Source: a virus. Taken from it: a stretch of DNA of 64,000 nucleotides. Every line of letters starts with the position of its first letter. Positions within the stretch are counted from its first letter, which is position 1. The position numbers and the translations under genes are program-made. The DNA lies in IMG/VR virus record IMGVR_UViG_3300005533_000002, positions 1 to 64,000 of that record; one strand, given 5' to 3'. The notes under the pieces are model-generated. The model made no database searches, had not been told where the DNA came from, and worked only from the letters and a program-made list of their open reading frames with translations. Positions 24,244 through 32,206 of the stretch are shown here, in pieces.

Positions 24244-25769
24244 CGCGGTGTCCACACGTCCAGCACAACGGGCACACCAGCTTTTGCAGCAAGTCCGGGA
24301 ACTGCTAGAGCAAGGCGAAGCTGCGGATTGTCTCGAACTGTCTGAAACGTCAGATACTCGTACACGTATCCAAGCTGAGATATCTGGATTGGGGTAATGG
24401 TTTCCGTGCCGTGAAATGGCAGCCACCCTTGCTGTGAAATGTATCCGCTATCCGATGGCGTCGGCTTGAGCGTGGAAGCGTCGGCCGCGATTGCCGCGTT
24501 CAGCAGCGATCCAGTCGAGGCTGAGCCCGGAAGCTGCGGCGGGAAGAGCACGATGAGCGGACGTACAATCCCATCCGTGCAAGTAACCGTCTGGGCCAAT
24601 TGCGACTGCGTTGGCGGTACGGTGGAAACAGAGCAATCATCCGTGCTTCTGGCCCCCAGGCTGAAAATCAGATACCGCAATGGCCCAGTAGGACTATCGA
24701 ACGTCGTCGGAAGGCTCGTCGGCGCAAAGTTTTGATCCAGCCAACATCCGGTGAAAAGTCCGTAAATGTTCAGGGCTGGGGGCAACTCTGAAGAGGCCGT
24801 AGGGGTATCGATAAACCACTGGGGCGTGGCCGTCGCATGCGTCTGGCTCGGCGGAGGAGCGCCAAGAGGGTGAGGCGTATCGTAAAATGGGTCAAGGGGG
24901 TCGCCGGCGTTATCCATCGACCAGTACAGGCCAAGAGAATCGGCCACCGTTGTTACGGCAGCGTCCCCATTCGTCTCAACCAGGTTTTGTCTGCTGGTGC
25001 TGCCAATGACTTGAATCCAATGAGATGTATCGTATCCGGGGTCATTTCCCTTGGGCGTGTAATGCGCCCCAAAGCGCAACCCGCCATAAGACGGCGCGAT
25101 CGGAAAATTCCTGAGTGTATTCCGTGGCATTGCAATTCCGCCGCCATTGGGATCGAGGTAGGGACCGCGCTTGCCAAGTCGTAGAGCATTCGAAATTGCT
25201 GGCAGAGGCGATCCGCCCACCTGAACAGTCGGACTGGCATCCATGCTGCTCAACAGACTTGCCGGCTCAGAAAATGCGTAGTTATTGATTTGGTCAGTGT
25301 ACACCTGGTAGAAGTCAACAATCATGTTGCCGACTATTGGCTTGATGTTTTGGCCGCTGCTTGGCGGTTTGACTCCCGGAACCAGGCCAAGAGCCGCAGC
25401 GAAACCGGCGGCTATAGGGACCGCCGTATTGAATCCAGCCGTCTGGCCAGATGGTGGGCCGAGATTGGCAATCATCGGCGCCAGCAGTCGTTGCACATAG
25501 ATCCCACCGTCATCAAGTTGGAAACTCTTCGAAAATTGATCTGGCTGCTTCGAGAAGAAATTTGACAGGGCATCGGAAATGGGGCCGCTCAGTTTGTACT
25601 GCGAACCCTTTTGTCCACTTCCGCCTGCGTTGATAATGCCGTTGTGCGTGACATCGGTTGTGCATTGCCACTGGATTGTTTGCGTGGCATCGCCAACGAC
25701 TACCGGCGTCAACGTTATCGGCGAGATGCCATCGACGGGACAAATAAGACCGGGCTTAGTGATGGACAT
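24240..25769 (-). CDS. Hypothetical large protein, likely virion-associated
   Basis: 509 residues from ATG 25769 (AGAGA upstream). The N-terminal 50 residues (GLICPVDGISPITLTPVVVG, WQCTTDVTHNG) are duplicated as the separate 79-residue gene just upstream. The rest is rich in Pro, Ser and Gly with mixed beta character. It has no signal peptide. Position after TerL suggests a virion or accessory protein; no family recognised. Confidence 0.7.
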   Translation of the reverse strand: MSITKPGLICPVDGISPITLTPVVVGDATQTIQWQCTTDVTHNGIINAGGSGQKGSQYKLSGPISDALSNFFSKQPDQFSKSFQLDDGGIYVQRLLAPMIANLGPPSGQTAGFNTAVPIAAGFAAALGLVPGVKPPSSGQNIKPIVGNMIVDFYQVYTDQINNYAFSEPASLLSSMDASPTVQVGGSPLPAISNALRLGKRGPYLDPNGGGIAMPRNTLRNFPIAPSYGGLRFGAHYTPKGNDPGYDTSHWIQVIGSTSRQNLVETNGDAAVTTVADSLGLYWSMDNAGDPLDPFYDTPHPLGAPPPSQTHATATPQWFIDTPTASSELPPALNIYGLFTGCWLDQNFAPTSLPTTFDSPTGPLRYLIFSLGARSTDDCSVSTVPPTQSQLAQTVTCTDGIVRPLIVLFPPQLPGSASTGSLLNAAIAADASTLKPTPSDSGYISQQGWLPFHGTETITPIQISQLGYVYEYLTFQTVRDNPQLRLALAVPGLAAKAGVPVVLDVWTPR

Positions 25770-25785
25770 TGGGCGATCTCTTTCA

Positions 25786-26025
25786 TTATCCGAAATGCCG
25801 AGCGGGTGGGGCGGTATTGGGCAACACCGAGGCTGCGTTGCTGGCAACGCCAACCGGTATGGCTGGAGCATCAAGCGGCAGGTTGCCGTTGTGAGTCGGG
25901 TCGTTAACACACTGCCAATCAACCTGTTGCACGTCGATGGCTCCGGGAATCGACGTAACGAACAAGCAGATGGGATACAAACGATCAATCGGACACACAA
26001 GATCAGGAATGGTTGGTGTGATCAT
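25786..26025 (-). CDS. Small paralog of the downstream gene's N-terminus
   Basis: 79 residues. LVCPIDRLYPICLFVTSIPG and VDWQCVNDPTHNGN align by eye with the start of the 509-residue protein (CPVDG, WQCT-x-D-x-THNG). The start overlaps the TerL stop (ATGA). Its stop lies just before the next gene. Likely a duplicated module with CP-[VI]-D and C-x-D-THNG motifs. Confidence 0.72.
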   Translation of the reverse strand: MITPTIPDLVCPIDRLYPICLFVTSIPGAIDVQQVDWQCVNDPTHNGNLPLDAPAIPVGVASNAASVLPNTAPPARHFG

Positions 26026-27545
26026 ACCTGAAAATCCCTCATGCGGCCCTTCGGCTCGATGCCGGGCTGCTGAAAATTCGTCACCGCCGGATCGCGTTCG
26101 CCGCTGATGGCAGCCGCGCCAGCCCGCGTCATGGCTAACATATTAAATGCGCCAGATGAAGAGTCTACGATATCATCATGAGTTCCGTTCGGGAACGAAC
26201 ACAACTCATCCAGGAACGCCTTGTTCCAATCGGCCGTCAGAAGCTTAACGTTGCCAGCCTTGGCTTGGCCGCTGAGAGGGTCGGCGCGCTGAATCTTGTT
26301 GTGCCGCCCCAGCGAAGTGGTGCTCATCGTGCCGGCGGGATCGGCGAATACCGGATAGCCGGCCAGAACGTTCACAATGAGGTTGCGAACGGCGATTTTG
26401 GCGCCGGCGCCTGGCTCTTGTTCGATCCAGGTTCGCACTGGCGAGCCCACCACAGATACAGGAAGTCGGGCATCCTCAGCCGCCACACGCTGAATGGTAG
26501 ATTCGACTTGGCCCGGATCGCCCCGGAATCGACAAACATCAAGTACCCAGTACATGCCATTCTTGTCCACTCCCATGAGTACGCCAACCGTGTAATCGGG
26601 GTCGCGTGAAGTCAATGCCGACGTGGCCGCCAGGTCCCAATAACGCACCGCACGAACGCACGGCGGCGCCGTCAGTGAAACGGTGAACCAATTGCGTTGA
26701 AAGATGCCGCCGCCCTCTGGGGCTGGCCGCTGCTGATAGAGGGCGTTCCAGTGGCGCGGCCCCTCGACAATTTCGATTTCGCGAAGCTTGTCGATGGGGT
26801 AACGCTCGGGCCAAAGGGCTTCGCCACGCTGCCGGCCCATGCCGTAGGGAAATGGTGGCTCGTCTTGTTCGGCGATGGCCGGCAGATTGAGAACTGTCCA
26901 CTTCTGGCCACCGCCCTCGGCATCGCGAAGCAACCGGCCCACGAGGTCATCTTCGTGCCAGCGAGTCATGATTATGCAGAACACGCAGCCCGGCTCCTGG
27001 CGTGTGTATACCGTACCGCGAAACCAGTTGTCCGTCTTCTCGCGGTAGACGGGCGAGTCGGCCTCTTCGTCGTTTTTCACGGGGTCGTCGATGACGATTA
27101 TGTGTGCGCCCTTGCCAGTAATCTGGCCCCCAACTCCAGACGTGAACATGTTGCCGCCGCCGGCCAGGGAGAAGTTGTAGCCGCGCCTTGCTTTAAACGT
27201 GAGCTGCGATGCCGGCCCAAAGAGATGGCCATGCTCTTTGAGGACGGCCTTGGCTTGCTCGGCCCAGCTGGCGGCGAAGTCGGCGCCGTAGCTCGTGACA
27301 AGAACGTTGTGCTCTGGAAAGGTGCCGAGATACCAAGCAGCGAAGTATTTCGAGATAATGGTACTCTTTCCGTGACGGGGCGGGACGGTGACCACGAGAT
27401 GCGTTACACTTCGTCCGGCAAGGTCGAGCAGATACCGGTTGAGAAGCATAAGATGCCGGGCCGGTCGCCACGCGCCCCGCGAAGCGAACGCAGCCAGCTT
27501 CGCGGGGCTGGATAGATGCACGAACCAGGGATCAACCTGGCTCAC
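26022..27545 (-). CDS. terL: Terminase large subunit
   Basis: 507 residues. Walker A PPRHGK (residues 55-60), Walker B IIVIDDP (149-155), coupling segment MTRWHEDDLVGRL (193-205), and RNase H-like nuclease residues in YWDLAAT (302-308) and HDDIVD (456-461). It cuts and pumps DNA into the prohead through the portal. Preceded by TerS and small genes. Overlaps both neighbours by 4 bases, indicating coupled translation. Confidence 0.93.
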   Translation of the reverse strand: MSQVDPWFVHLSSPAKLAAFASRGAWRPARHLMLLNRYLLDLAGRSVTHLVVTVPPRHGKSTIISKYFAAWYLGTFPEHNVLVTSYGADFAASWAEQAKAVLKEHGHLFGPASQLTFKARRGYNFSLAGGGNMFTSGVGGQITGKGAHIIVIDDPVKNDEEADSPVYREKTDNWFRGTVYTRQEPGCVFCIIMTRWHEDDLVGRLLRDAEGGGQKWTVLNLPAIAEQDEPPFPYGMGRQRGEALWPERYPIDKLREIEIVEGPRHWNALYQQRPAPEGGGIFQRNWFTVSLTAPPCVRAVRYWDLAATSALTSRDPDYTVGVLMGVDKNGMYWVLDVCRFRGDPGQVESTIQRVAAEDARLPVSVVGSPVRTWIEQEPGAGAKIAVRNLIVNVLAGYPVFADPAGTMSTTSLGRHNKIQRADPLSGQAKAGNVKLLTADWNKAFLDELCSFPNGTHDDIVDSSSGAFNMLAMTRAGAAAISGERDPAVTNFQQPGIEPKGRMRDFQV

Positions 27546-27907
27546 GACAATCCCTCCCCTTCGCTCGCCTCGACGATGACCTTGACGCAGGCGACCCGAA
27601 CTTTTGTGGCCGCTTCTGTGTCGGCATCTTCGCGAGTATCGTGGAAGAATGCTTCCGTCGGGCCGCTATTTGGATAATGGTAAACATTGGCCCACTGCTC
27701 AACTCGAAAACGACGCCGCTCATTGGCGATTGACACTGGCCCGCGCAACGGATTGCCCTCCATATCCCACTGGTCGGAAATCCATTGCTCGTGCATCTTG
27801 CTCCAAAATGCGCCGTGAATCGGATGCGTGCCGCCGCCGCTCAGGTTGTAGACCATGAACTCAGTGGCGATGCTGGCCAGCAACGGCCTCTGAAGATCCA
27901 AAGTCAT
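27542..27907 (-). CDS. Hypothetical protein upstream of TerL
   Basis: 121 residues from ATG 27907 (GGAGGGG upstream). Contains HPIHGAFWSKMHEQWISDQW and an acidic, helical C-terminus. It overlaps TerL by 4 bases, so the two are co-translated. No family recognised. Confidence 0.68.
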   Translation of the reverse strand: MTLDLQRPLLASIATEFMVYNLSGGGTHPIHGAFWSKMHEQWISDQWDMEGNPLRGPVSIANERRRFRVEQWANVYHYPNSGPTEAFFHDTREDADTEAATKVRVACVKVIVEASEGEGLS

Positions 27908-27908
27908 G

Positions 27909-28226
27909 TCAGTACCCCTCCCGTGTGGCTTCAATGTTCTTGGATTGATACAACTCGTCGCCAGAACTCTTGTGCTTACGAACCGATCGCTTTACTGCTA
28001 CCGACTGCGCTGTTACGTGAAGTTTAATCGCGGTGGGCTTTTCGCGGCCACAAGAGTAGGCGCCGCGTGCCAAGGATGCCGGACGCTCGCCAGGCACCAA
28101 ACAATAGTGCCACCCGCAATAGTGATAGTCATGTCCGTTGACGCATCGGCTTGGCAGATACGGCAATCCAGAAGGTACGTATTCAAGCGAAGGCGCCGCG
28201 CCGCATGTCGGACACTTGGTTGTCAT
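27909..28226 (-). CDS. Cys/His-rich zinc-binding-like protein
   Basis: 105 residues from ATG 28226, overlapping the previous stop. CPTCGAAP, RCVNGHDYHYCGWHYC and a later SCG could hold one or two zinc ions. C-terminus is basic. Between TerS and TerL genes. Role unknown. Confidence 0.65.
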   Translation of the reverse strand: MTTKCPTCGAAPSLEYVPSGLPYLPSRCVNGHDYHYCGWHYCLVPGERPASLARGAYSCGREKPTAIKLHVTAQSVAVKRSVRKHKSSGDELYQSKNIEATREGY

Positions 28227-28357
28227 GGAATGGCCAGCAAGAAAGCATGGTAAACAATCCAAGCGAACAACATCGCCGCCAACGCCATGCCAATTCCCTG
28301 GACGAACAATTCTATGAACCGATCGCCGCTGTGCTGCTCTCGTTCACGAAGGCTCAT
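28223..28357 (-). CDS. Single-pass small membrane protein
   Basis: 44 residues. Polar N-terminus (SLREREQHSGDRFIELF) then a single transmembrane helix (GMALAAMLFAWIVYHAFLLA). Start overlaps the previous gene, stop overlaps the next ATG. Too short for a family. Confidence 0.6.
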   Translation of the reverse strand: MSLREREQHSGDRFIELFVQGIGMALAAMLFAWIVYHAFLLAIP

Positions 28358-28589
28358 TTTCCCAATCCTCTGCAGTGTGGCCGCCGCACTTGGGACAGCG
28401 ATCGGGTTGCATGTTGGCATGGATACTCTCCAGCGCCATGCCAGCATCAGAGAGATCGCCCATGACGCAATTCAAGGCATCGTGCTCAAGATCCTCATTT
28501 ATTCCCTGAAGAATTCTGTGCAGATCGTCCATCCGGATCTGCATGTGATTCAAGTGGTCGAATACCATCGCCAGATTCGGCTTGTTCAT
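28344..28589 (-). CDS. Small helical protein with CxxC
   Basis: 81 residues, helical (VFDHLNHMQIRMDDLHRILQ) with a C-terminal RCPKCGGHTAE knuckle. It lies largely out of frame over the 3' end of the TerS gene (95-base overlap). No family recognised. Confidence 0.6.
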   Translation of the reverse strand: MNKPNLAMVFDHLNHMQIRMDDLHRILQGINEDLEHDALNCVMGDLSDAGMALESIHANMQPDRCPKCGGHTAEDWENEPS

Positions 28590-29073
28590 TGCTCCCCTCG
28601 TTGTGCGCTTCTTCTAGCTCGGCCAGCTCACACGAGGCCAGCCGAGCGTCAGGATTGCCAAGCATCCGCTGAATCAGGGCCGACACCGTTGGCGAAGTCG
28701 CCTCAACGCCAGTCGTCAAGACAATGGCACTTTCCGGCGCGTCGAGCCCGAGCAGCCGAGCCCGACGCGCCTGGATTTTGAGGACGATATCGGCTGCTTT
28801 TTCATCCCCAGCTCTTGCCAGCGGATACCATGTCTCAAGCAGGCCATCAAGCCTATCCAATTCAAGCGGCCTTAACTTTTCTGCCGGCTCTCGAATAGTC
28901 TCATCCATTGCCGACATAACTGCCTTATAAGAGCCGGCCGTGCCGCTATAACCAAGCTCATCGGCAATCTTTTGATAGCTAGCCCCAGCAAGGCGCATTT
29001 CCATAGCACGGCGTTGCTTTAGCCTTGCCTCAACGCGCCTTTTACTCGCTTTGCTCTCGCCTTGGCCTGCCAT
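28495..29073 (-). CDS. Terminase small subunit (probable)
   Basis: 192 residues. N-terminal basic helix then an HTH (QRRAMEMRLAGASYQKIADE, LGYSGTAGSYKAV), a central helical oligomerisation region (LDRLDGLLETWYPLARAGDE) and an acidic variable tail. This matches the small terminase layout, and the gene lies four genes upstream of TerL. DNA recognition for packaging is inferred from family and position. Confidence 0.8.
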   Translation of the reverse strand: MAGQGESKASKRRVEARLKQRRAMEMRLAGASYQKIADELGYSGTAGSYKAVMSAMDETIREPAEKLRPLELDRLDGLLETWYPLARAGDEKAADIVLKIQARRARLLGLDAPESAIVLTTGVEATSPTVSALIQRMLGNPDARLASCELAELEEAHNEGSNEQAESGDGIRPLESHADPDGRSAQNSSGNK

Positions 29074-29093
29074 ATCGGCATCCTACCATACCT

Positions 29094-29195
29094 CTACCAT
29101 CCCGGAAAGGCAAGTTTGAGCCACGCGAGGGTTGCCAGGGCTGTGAGTGCGAAGACGGCCATCACGCCGCACCAAGCGTAGAGGACGGTTCTCAT
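29094..29195 (-). CDS. Tiny membrane protein
   Basis: 33 residues, one transmembrane helix (GVMAVFALTALATLAWLKLA). ATG overlaps the previous stop (ATGA) and AAGGTGA lies upstream. Ends with a natural TAG. Found by reading the gap; plausible but very short. Confidence 0.55.
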   Translation of the reverse strand: MRTVLYAWCGVMAVFALTALATLAWLKLAFPGW

Positions 29196-29704
29196 GGTGT
29201 CACCTTAACGGAAAAAATTCTGGCGTTCGCTTGTCCGCCGATCTGGCCTGGCTGCGAGCCGGTATCGAGTACAAGGAATTGCACGGATACCTTTTCGCCA
29301 GCATGCACAAGCCGTCCCGTGCCCGCCGGGAAGAACTCGGCAGTAGCGGCGCAGTCGTACATCGTAACAGGGTTTTCCTTGTGCGGACCACGCAGAAAGA
29401 GCTGCGTGCCGTTGTGAATAAGAATGAAGTGTGATTCCAGCACAGATCCCTTGCCGTAGCCGATCCAAGGCGACCAACCGATAAGGTAGCGGTCCTCTGG
29501 CCAAGTGAGATCGGCGTTTTCTGTCTGGATTTGTCCCAGCGCCGGTTTGAGTACATCGGTGCCGAGAATATCGACCTCGACGGACTGCATCGACTGCACG
29601 GGCGCCACTGCGGTTGTCCGCGTCTTGGGATGCGTTGGCGCCCCATCCAGAACCGGGCCGAGCGAGGCCCCGAGCAGGAAGAGAGACAGATAGACAAATT
29701 TCAT
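29192..29704 (-). CDS. Secreted protein
   Basis: 170 residues with signal peptide MKFVYLSLFLLGASLGPVLD. The mature part contains YLIGWSPWIGYGKGSVLESH and beta-rich sequence to the end. Coupled to the tiny membrane gene after it. No family recognised. Confidence 0.68.
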   Translation of the reverse strand: MKFVYLSLFLLGASLGPVLDGAPTHPKTRTTAVAPVQSMQSVEVDILGTDVLKPALGQIQTENADLTWPEDRYLIGWSPWIGYGKGSVLESHFILIHNGTQLFLRGPHKENPVTMYDCAATAEFFPAGTGRLVHAGEKVSVQFLVLDTGSQPGQIGGQANARIFSVKVTP

Positions 29705-29715
29705 GGTTGAGTCTC

Positions 29716-30261
29716 CTACGCTTTCAGATTACCGTGCCGGTATGGGCGAAGCTGGTTGAATGCGTTTTTGGCGGCGATGGCGCCAGCCAAGTCGATGTGA
29801 AGATATTCTGCCAAGTCCATGATGCGAATCACGGCATCGGCCAGCTCGATGGCGAAGCCATCCGGTTTGGGCATCCCCGTTTTGCGATCTACCTTAGGCA
29901 CCCACTCGCCTTTGCGGTTGCGAAAACCAGCCGCAAAGACTTCGTACAGCTCATGTCCTTCGTTGCCTGTCCGGAAGAACTCGACGGCTTCGCTGATCTC
30001 GGAATGGACCAGTATAAGCATTTCCAGGATGTTGCGCGATACTTTTCCTGTGCCGGCACATTCGCCGCACTGGAAGCCAAATTCCGGGCTGCCGCTCCAA
30101 CCGGAGCCCTCGCAGACCTGGCAATCGTGCCAACCTTTTTCTTTGGAAAGGGCGTGAACCCGCTTCTGCCATTCGCGAATTGAATCGTCTGGAACGATGT
30201 CGCCACCAGCGCCAGGGTTGAGAGTGACGCTCTGATAGCCGCCAATGTCATTCGCGCTCAT
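29716..30261 (-). CDS. MazG-like NTP pyrophosphohydrolase with zinc-finger insertion
   Basis: 181 residues from ATG 30261. Residues about 95-165 carry MazG-type helices: EISEAVEFFR and, after a spacer, IELADAVIRIMDLAEYL, giving the metal-binding E-x-x-E and E-x-x-D set. Before it, CQVCEGSGWSG and FQCGECAGTG form a DnaJ-like zinc finger, an unusual insertion into the N-terminal part. It probably cleans or reshapes the dNTP pool. Next to a nucleotidase gene. Confidence 0.78.
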   Translation of the reverse strand: MSANDIGGYQSVTLNPGAGGDIVPDDSIREWQKRVHALSKEKGWHDCQVCEGSGWSGSPEFGFQCGECAGTGKVSRNILEMLILVHSEISEAVEFFRTGNEGHELYEVFAAGFRNRKGEWVPKVDRKTGMPKPDGFAIELADAVIRIMDLAEYLHIDLAGAIAAKNAFNQLRPYRHGNLKA

Positions 30262-30797
30262 AATTCGCCCCCTTGTTGTGCAGCGAGAAGACTGAGAAAA
30301 GAACGCACGCACTGAGCCGCATTCATGCCCCGCAGCATGTTCCACGGCCTTGGAACCAAGATTGCTTGGCCACCGCTGCGCAAGAACTCGATAACGTTCT
30401 TGTCGCTATCGTCAATCAGCACCCGGCCCGGACCAGAGCAGAAATGCTTCGCTGGACCCATGAGATAGCGCCGACCGTAGTTCGGCATGTGGATGTTGAT
30501 CCAAGCAAGCTTCCCCTCAAGGCACCCCCTGGTGAGACAGGGCGAGGTAAGTAAACAGACGTTTTCCGAGCCGAAGCAATCTTCGACAAGGCTGAGAATT
30601 TGCCGTCCGTCTGGTGTCTAGTCGAGCCCGGCCCAAAATTCTTCGTCACATTCATCCCAGAATTCCGCCGGACTTACCGGTAGATTCCGGTCAAAATCCC
30701 ACGTTTCCACCGTGATGCCGAAGCGCTTCTCGACGGCTTCCGTAAACCCCACCAAGACGCCATCCATGTCGAGAAGGCATTGCATTTTCTTGTTCAT
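30258..30797 (-). pseudogene. HAD-family 5'-nucleotidase with in-frame amber codon
   Basis: From ATG 30797 the frame reads a HAD start (QCLLDMDGVLVGF), then stops at TAG (30620-30618) after FWAGLD. The same frame continues at once as TPDGRQILSLVEDCFGSENV, then NVCLLTSPC, LAWINIHMPNYG, VLIDDSDKNVIEF, to a stop at 30258. The two halves make one complete deoxyribonucleotidase-like protein of 179 codons. Start overlaps the previous stop (ATGA) with GGGGG upstream. Either a nonsense mutation, a sequencing error, or amber readthrough. Confidence 0.8.
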
Positions 30798-31360
30798 TCC
30801 ATGTCCCCCTTTGCCACCGTGAATTTGATCCGCTTCCGAGCGAAGCGGTGCTTTGACCCTCCTAGCCCATCTGCTTCTCGGGGGCTTCTGTACAGGTAGG
30901 CCGAGCCATCCTCATGAACGTTGATCCAAGCCTCAATCGTAAGTTTTTTGAGCTTGGAAGCCAGATCGGTTTTAGGCTTGGACTTCAGCTCTCGGAAAAG
31001 TTGCAGAGAAATCATCGTGTAGGTCGCCAGATCAAGCAGTGAATCCTCTAAAGATTCGTTTTCAAGACGGCCGTTCTTGATGACACTTTTGATGCGCGTC
31101 ACCTTGTCGTTGGCCCGGATCATGGCGCCGACCCACGCCGGCGTGGCGAACTCTTCACTGGCTCGGATATTGGCCAATGGATTCTCGTCCGTACCGTAGT
31201 CCTTGGACTTCTTGGCGTGAATCGCAATGATCTCGTTGGCTATTTCCATGAATCCATTGCGATCCGAAGAGAAAACGGTAACGGGAACAAGAACCTCTTC
31301 TGGGCCCATGCACCCATCAACAAGTACCGTTCTTTTGGGAGCGAATTCATCTTGTGCCAT
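30794..31360 (-). CDS. Nucleotide-modification-associated domain protein
   Basis: 188 residues. The N-terminal domain (EIIAIHAKKSKDYGTDENPL, ANDKVTRIKS, LEDSLLDLATYTMI) resembles the DUF1599/nucleotide modification associated domain 1 family seen in phages. A C-terminal 50-residue module (WINVHEDGSAYLYRS, RFARKRIKFTV) resembles the end of the protein at 40,809. It precedes the nucleotidase and MazG genes, suggesting a nucleotide-metabolism operon. Confidence 0.75.
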   Translation of the reverse strand: MAQDEFAPKRTVLVDGCMGPEEVLVPVTVFSSDRNGFMEIANEIIAIHAKKSKDYGTDENPLANIRASEEFATPAWVGAMIRANDKVTRIKSVIKNGRLENESLEDSLLDLATYTMISLQLFRELKSKPKTDLASKLKKLTIEAWINVHEDGSAYLYRSPREADGLGGSKHRFARKRIKFTVAKGDME

Positions 31361-31417
31361 GTCCCGTCCTTTCTGTTAAGTAGCGGAAAACCCTTGATAA
31401 GCAGAAAAAGCCGATAG

Positions 31418-32206
31418 TCATCGATCGAATTGGGACTGATGGTTAGTTGCATAAGCCATCAATCTCTTGTGTAGAATTCTAAAAGCAAACGCAGCTTGCA
31501 ACGCCACAACTCCATTGCCGGCTGCCCTGAGCTGATCAACCCGATATTGGTCTATTGCCACCTTTTTAAGGCGTTCCGTCTTCCCAACTCTGCCAGGCAT
31601 TCGGCGCCGCAAACCTTGGTAGTCCTCTTTATGGGAAGAAATTCCTGTTGGCAAATCAGGCACTGTTTCACTTTTCTCTTCGGCTGACTTCCAATTGCCT
31701 GGTCCTCTACGCGATGGCATTGACTGCATAGAACTCTCACCATATCCGGTTGATTGGCAATGTCCGGATGATGTCTTTGCAAACTGTCTGTAGATCCACA
31801 AAGCTCGCACGAAATCAACGTCACCGCTCGCTGAGCGCGCTTCCTGGATGCACGCTTGGATGGCTTCAACAGCTTCTTGGCTTCCCCGTGGCACTTCCGA
31901 GAGCAGTATTTGACTTTCTTCCAATCCTTGCTCTCGATTGGCAACGAACAGTTCAAGCAGACTTTCATTAATTCTTCTCCAGTTATCAAAGTCCACCAAC
32001 TTGGCAATCCCATCATCCAGGAAACGAATGCCGGGTTCAGTCGCCGGCGCGAGGTCCGGACGTTCTCGCAAGATTTCTGCCCAGACGGATGATACTGATG
32101 GGCCTGGAGGGAAAGCGGCGTTCCGCCCTGAGAAAACCTCTTGTAACCGGCTTTGGCCTCTGTGGCTGTCGGAGTTGTCCACATTAGACATTGTTCGCCA
32201 GGGGGG
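31418..32206 (-). pseudogene. C5 cytosine methyltransferase, C-terminal part (out of frame)
   Basis: Continues the methyltransferase in the frame entered if one C is removed from a C7 run (32201-32207). It contains FPPGPSVSSVWAEI, PDLAPATEPGIRFLDDGIAK and, after an insertion of about 140 codons, RVDQLRAAGNGVVALQAAFA, the GNGVV being motif X of C5 methyltransferases. The insertion holds an HNH gene in another frame, yet this frame stays open through it. Likely inactive unless frameshifted. Confidence 0.75.
31552..31968 (-). CDS. HNH homing endonuclease nested in the methyltransferase gene
   Basis: 138 residues from ATG 31968 with GGAG 8 bases upstream. A CLNC...YCSRKC zinc knuckle, an HNH core (CELCGSTDSLQRHHPDIANQ, VLCSQCHR) and a second CLICQQEF...VCGAEC knuckle. 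It fills almost exactly the extra segment between DGIAK and RVDQLR of the methyltransferase, in a different frame. No intron-like flanks seen. A mobile nuclease that entered without breaking the host frame. Confidence 0.82.
   Translation of the reverse strand: MKVCLNCSLPIESKDWKKVKYCSRKCHGEAKKLLKPSKRASRKRAQRAVTLISCELCGSTDSLQRHHPDIANQPDMVRVLCSQCHRVEDQAIGSQPKRKVKQCLICQQEFLPIKRTTKVCGAECLAELGRRNALKRWQ

Noticed and set aside
30258-30797. Genome-wide reassignment of TAG
   Set aside because: TAG is the natural stop of several compact genes (541, 29094, 44158).
31552-32184. Group I intron in the methyltransferase gene
   Set aside because: The insert is almost exactly the HNH gene; no room or core sequence for a ribozyme was seen.
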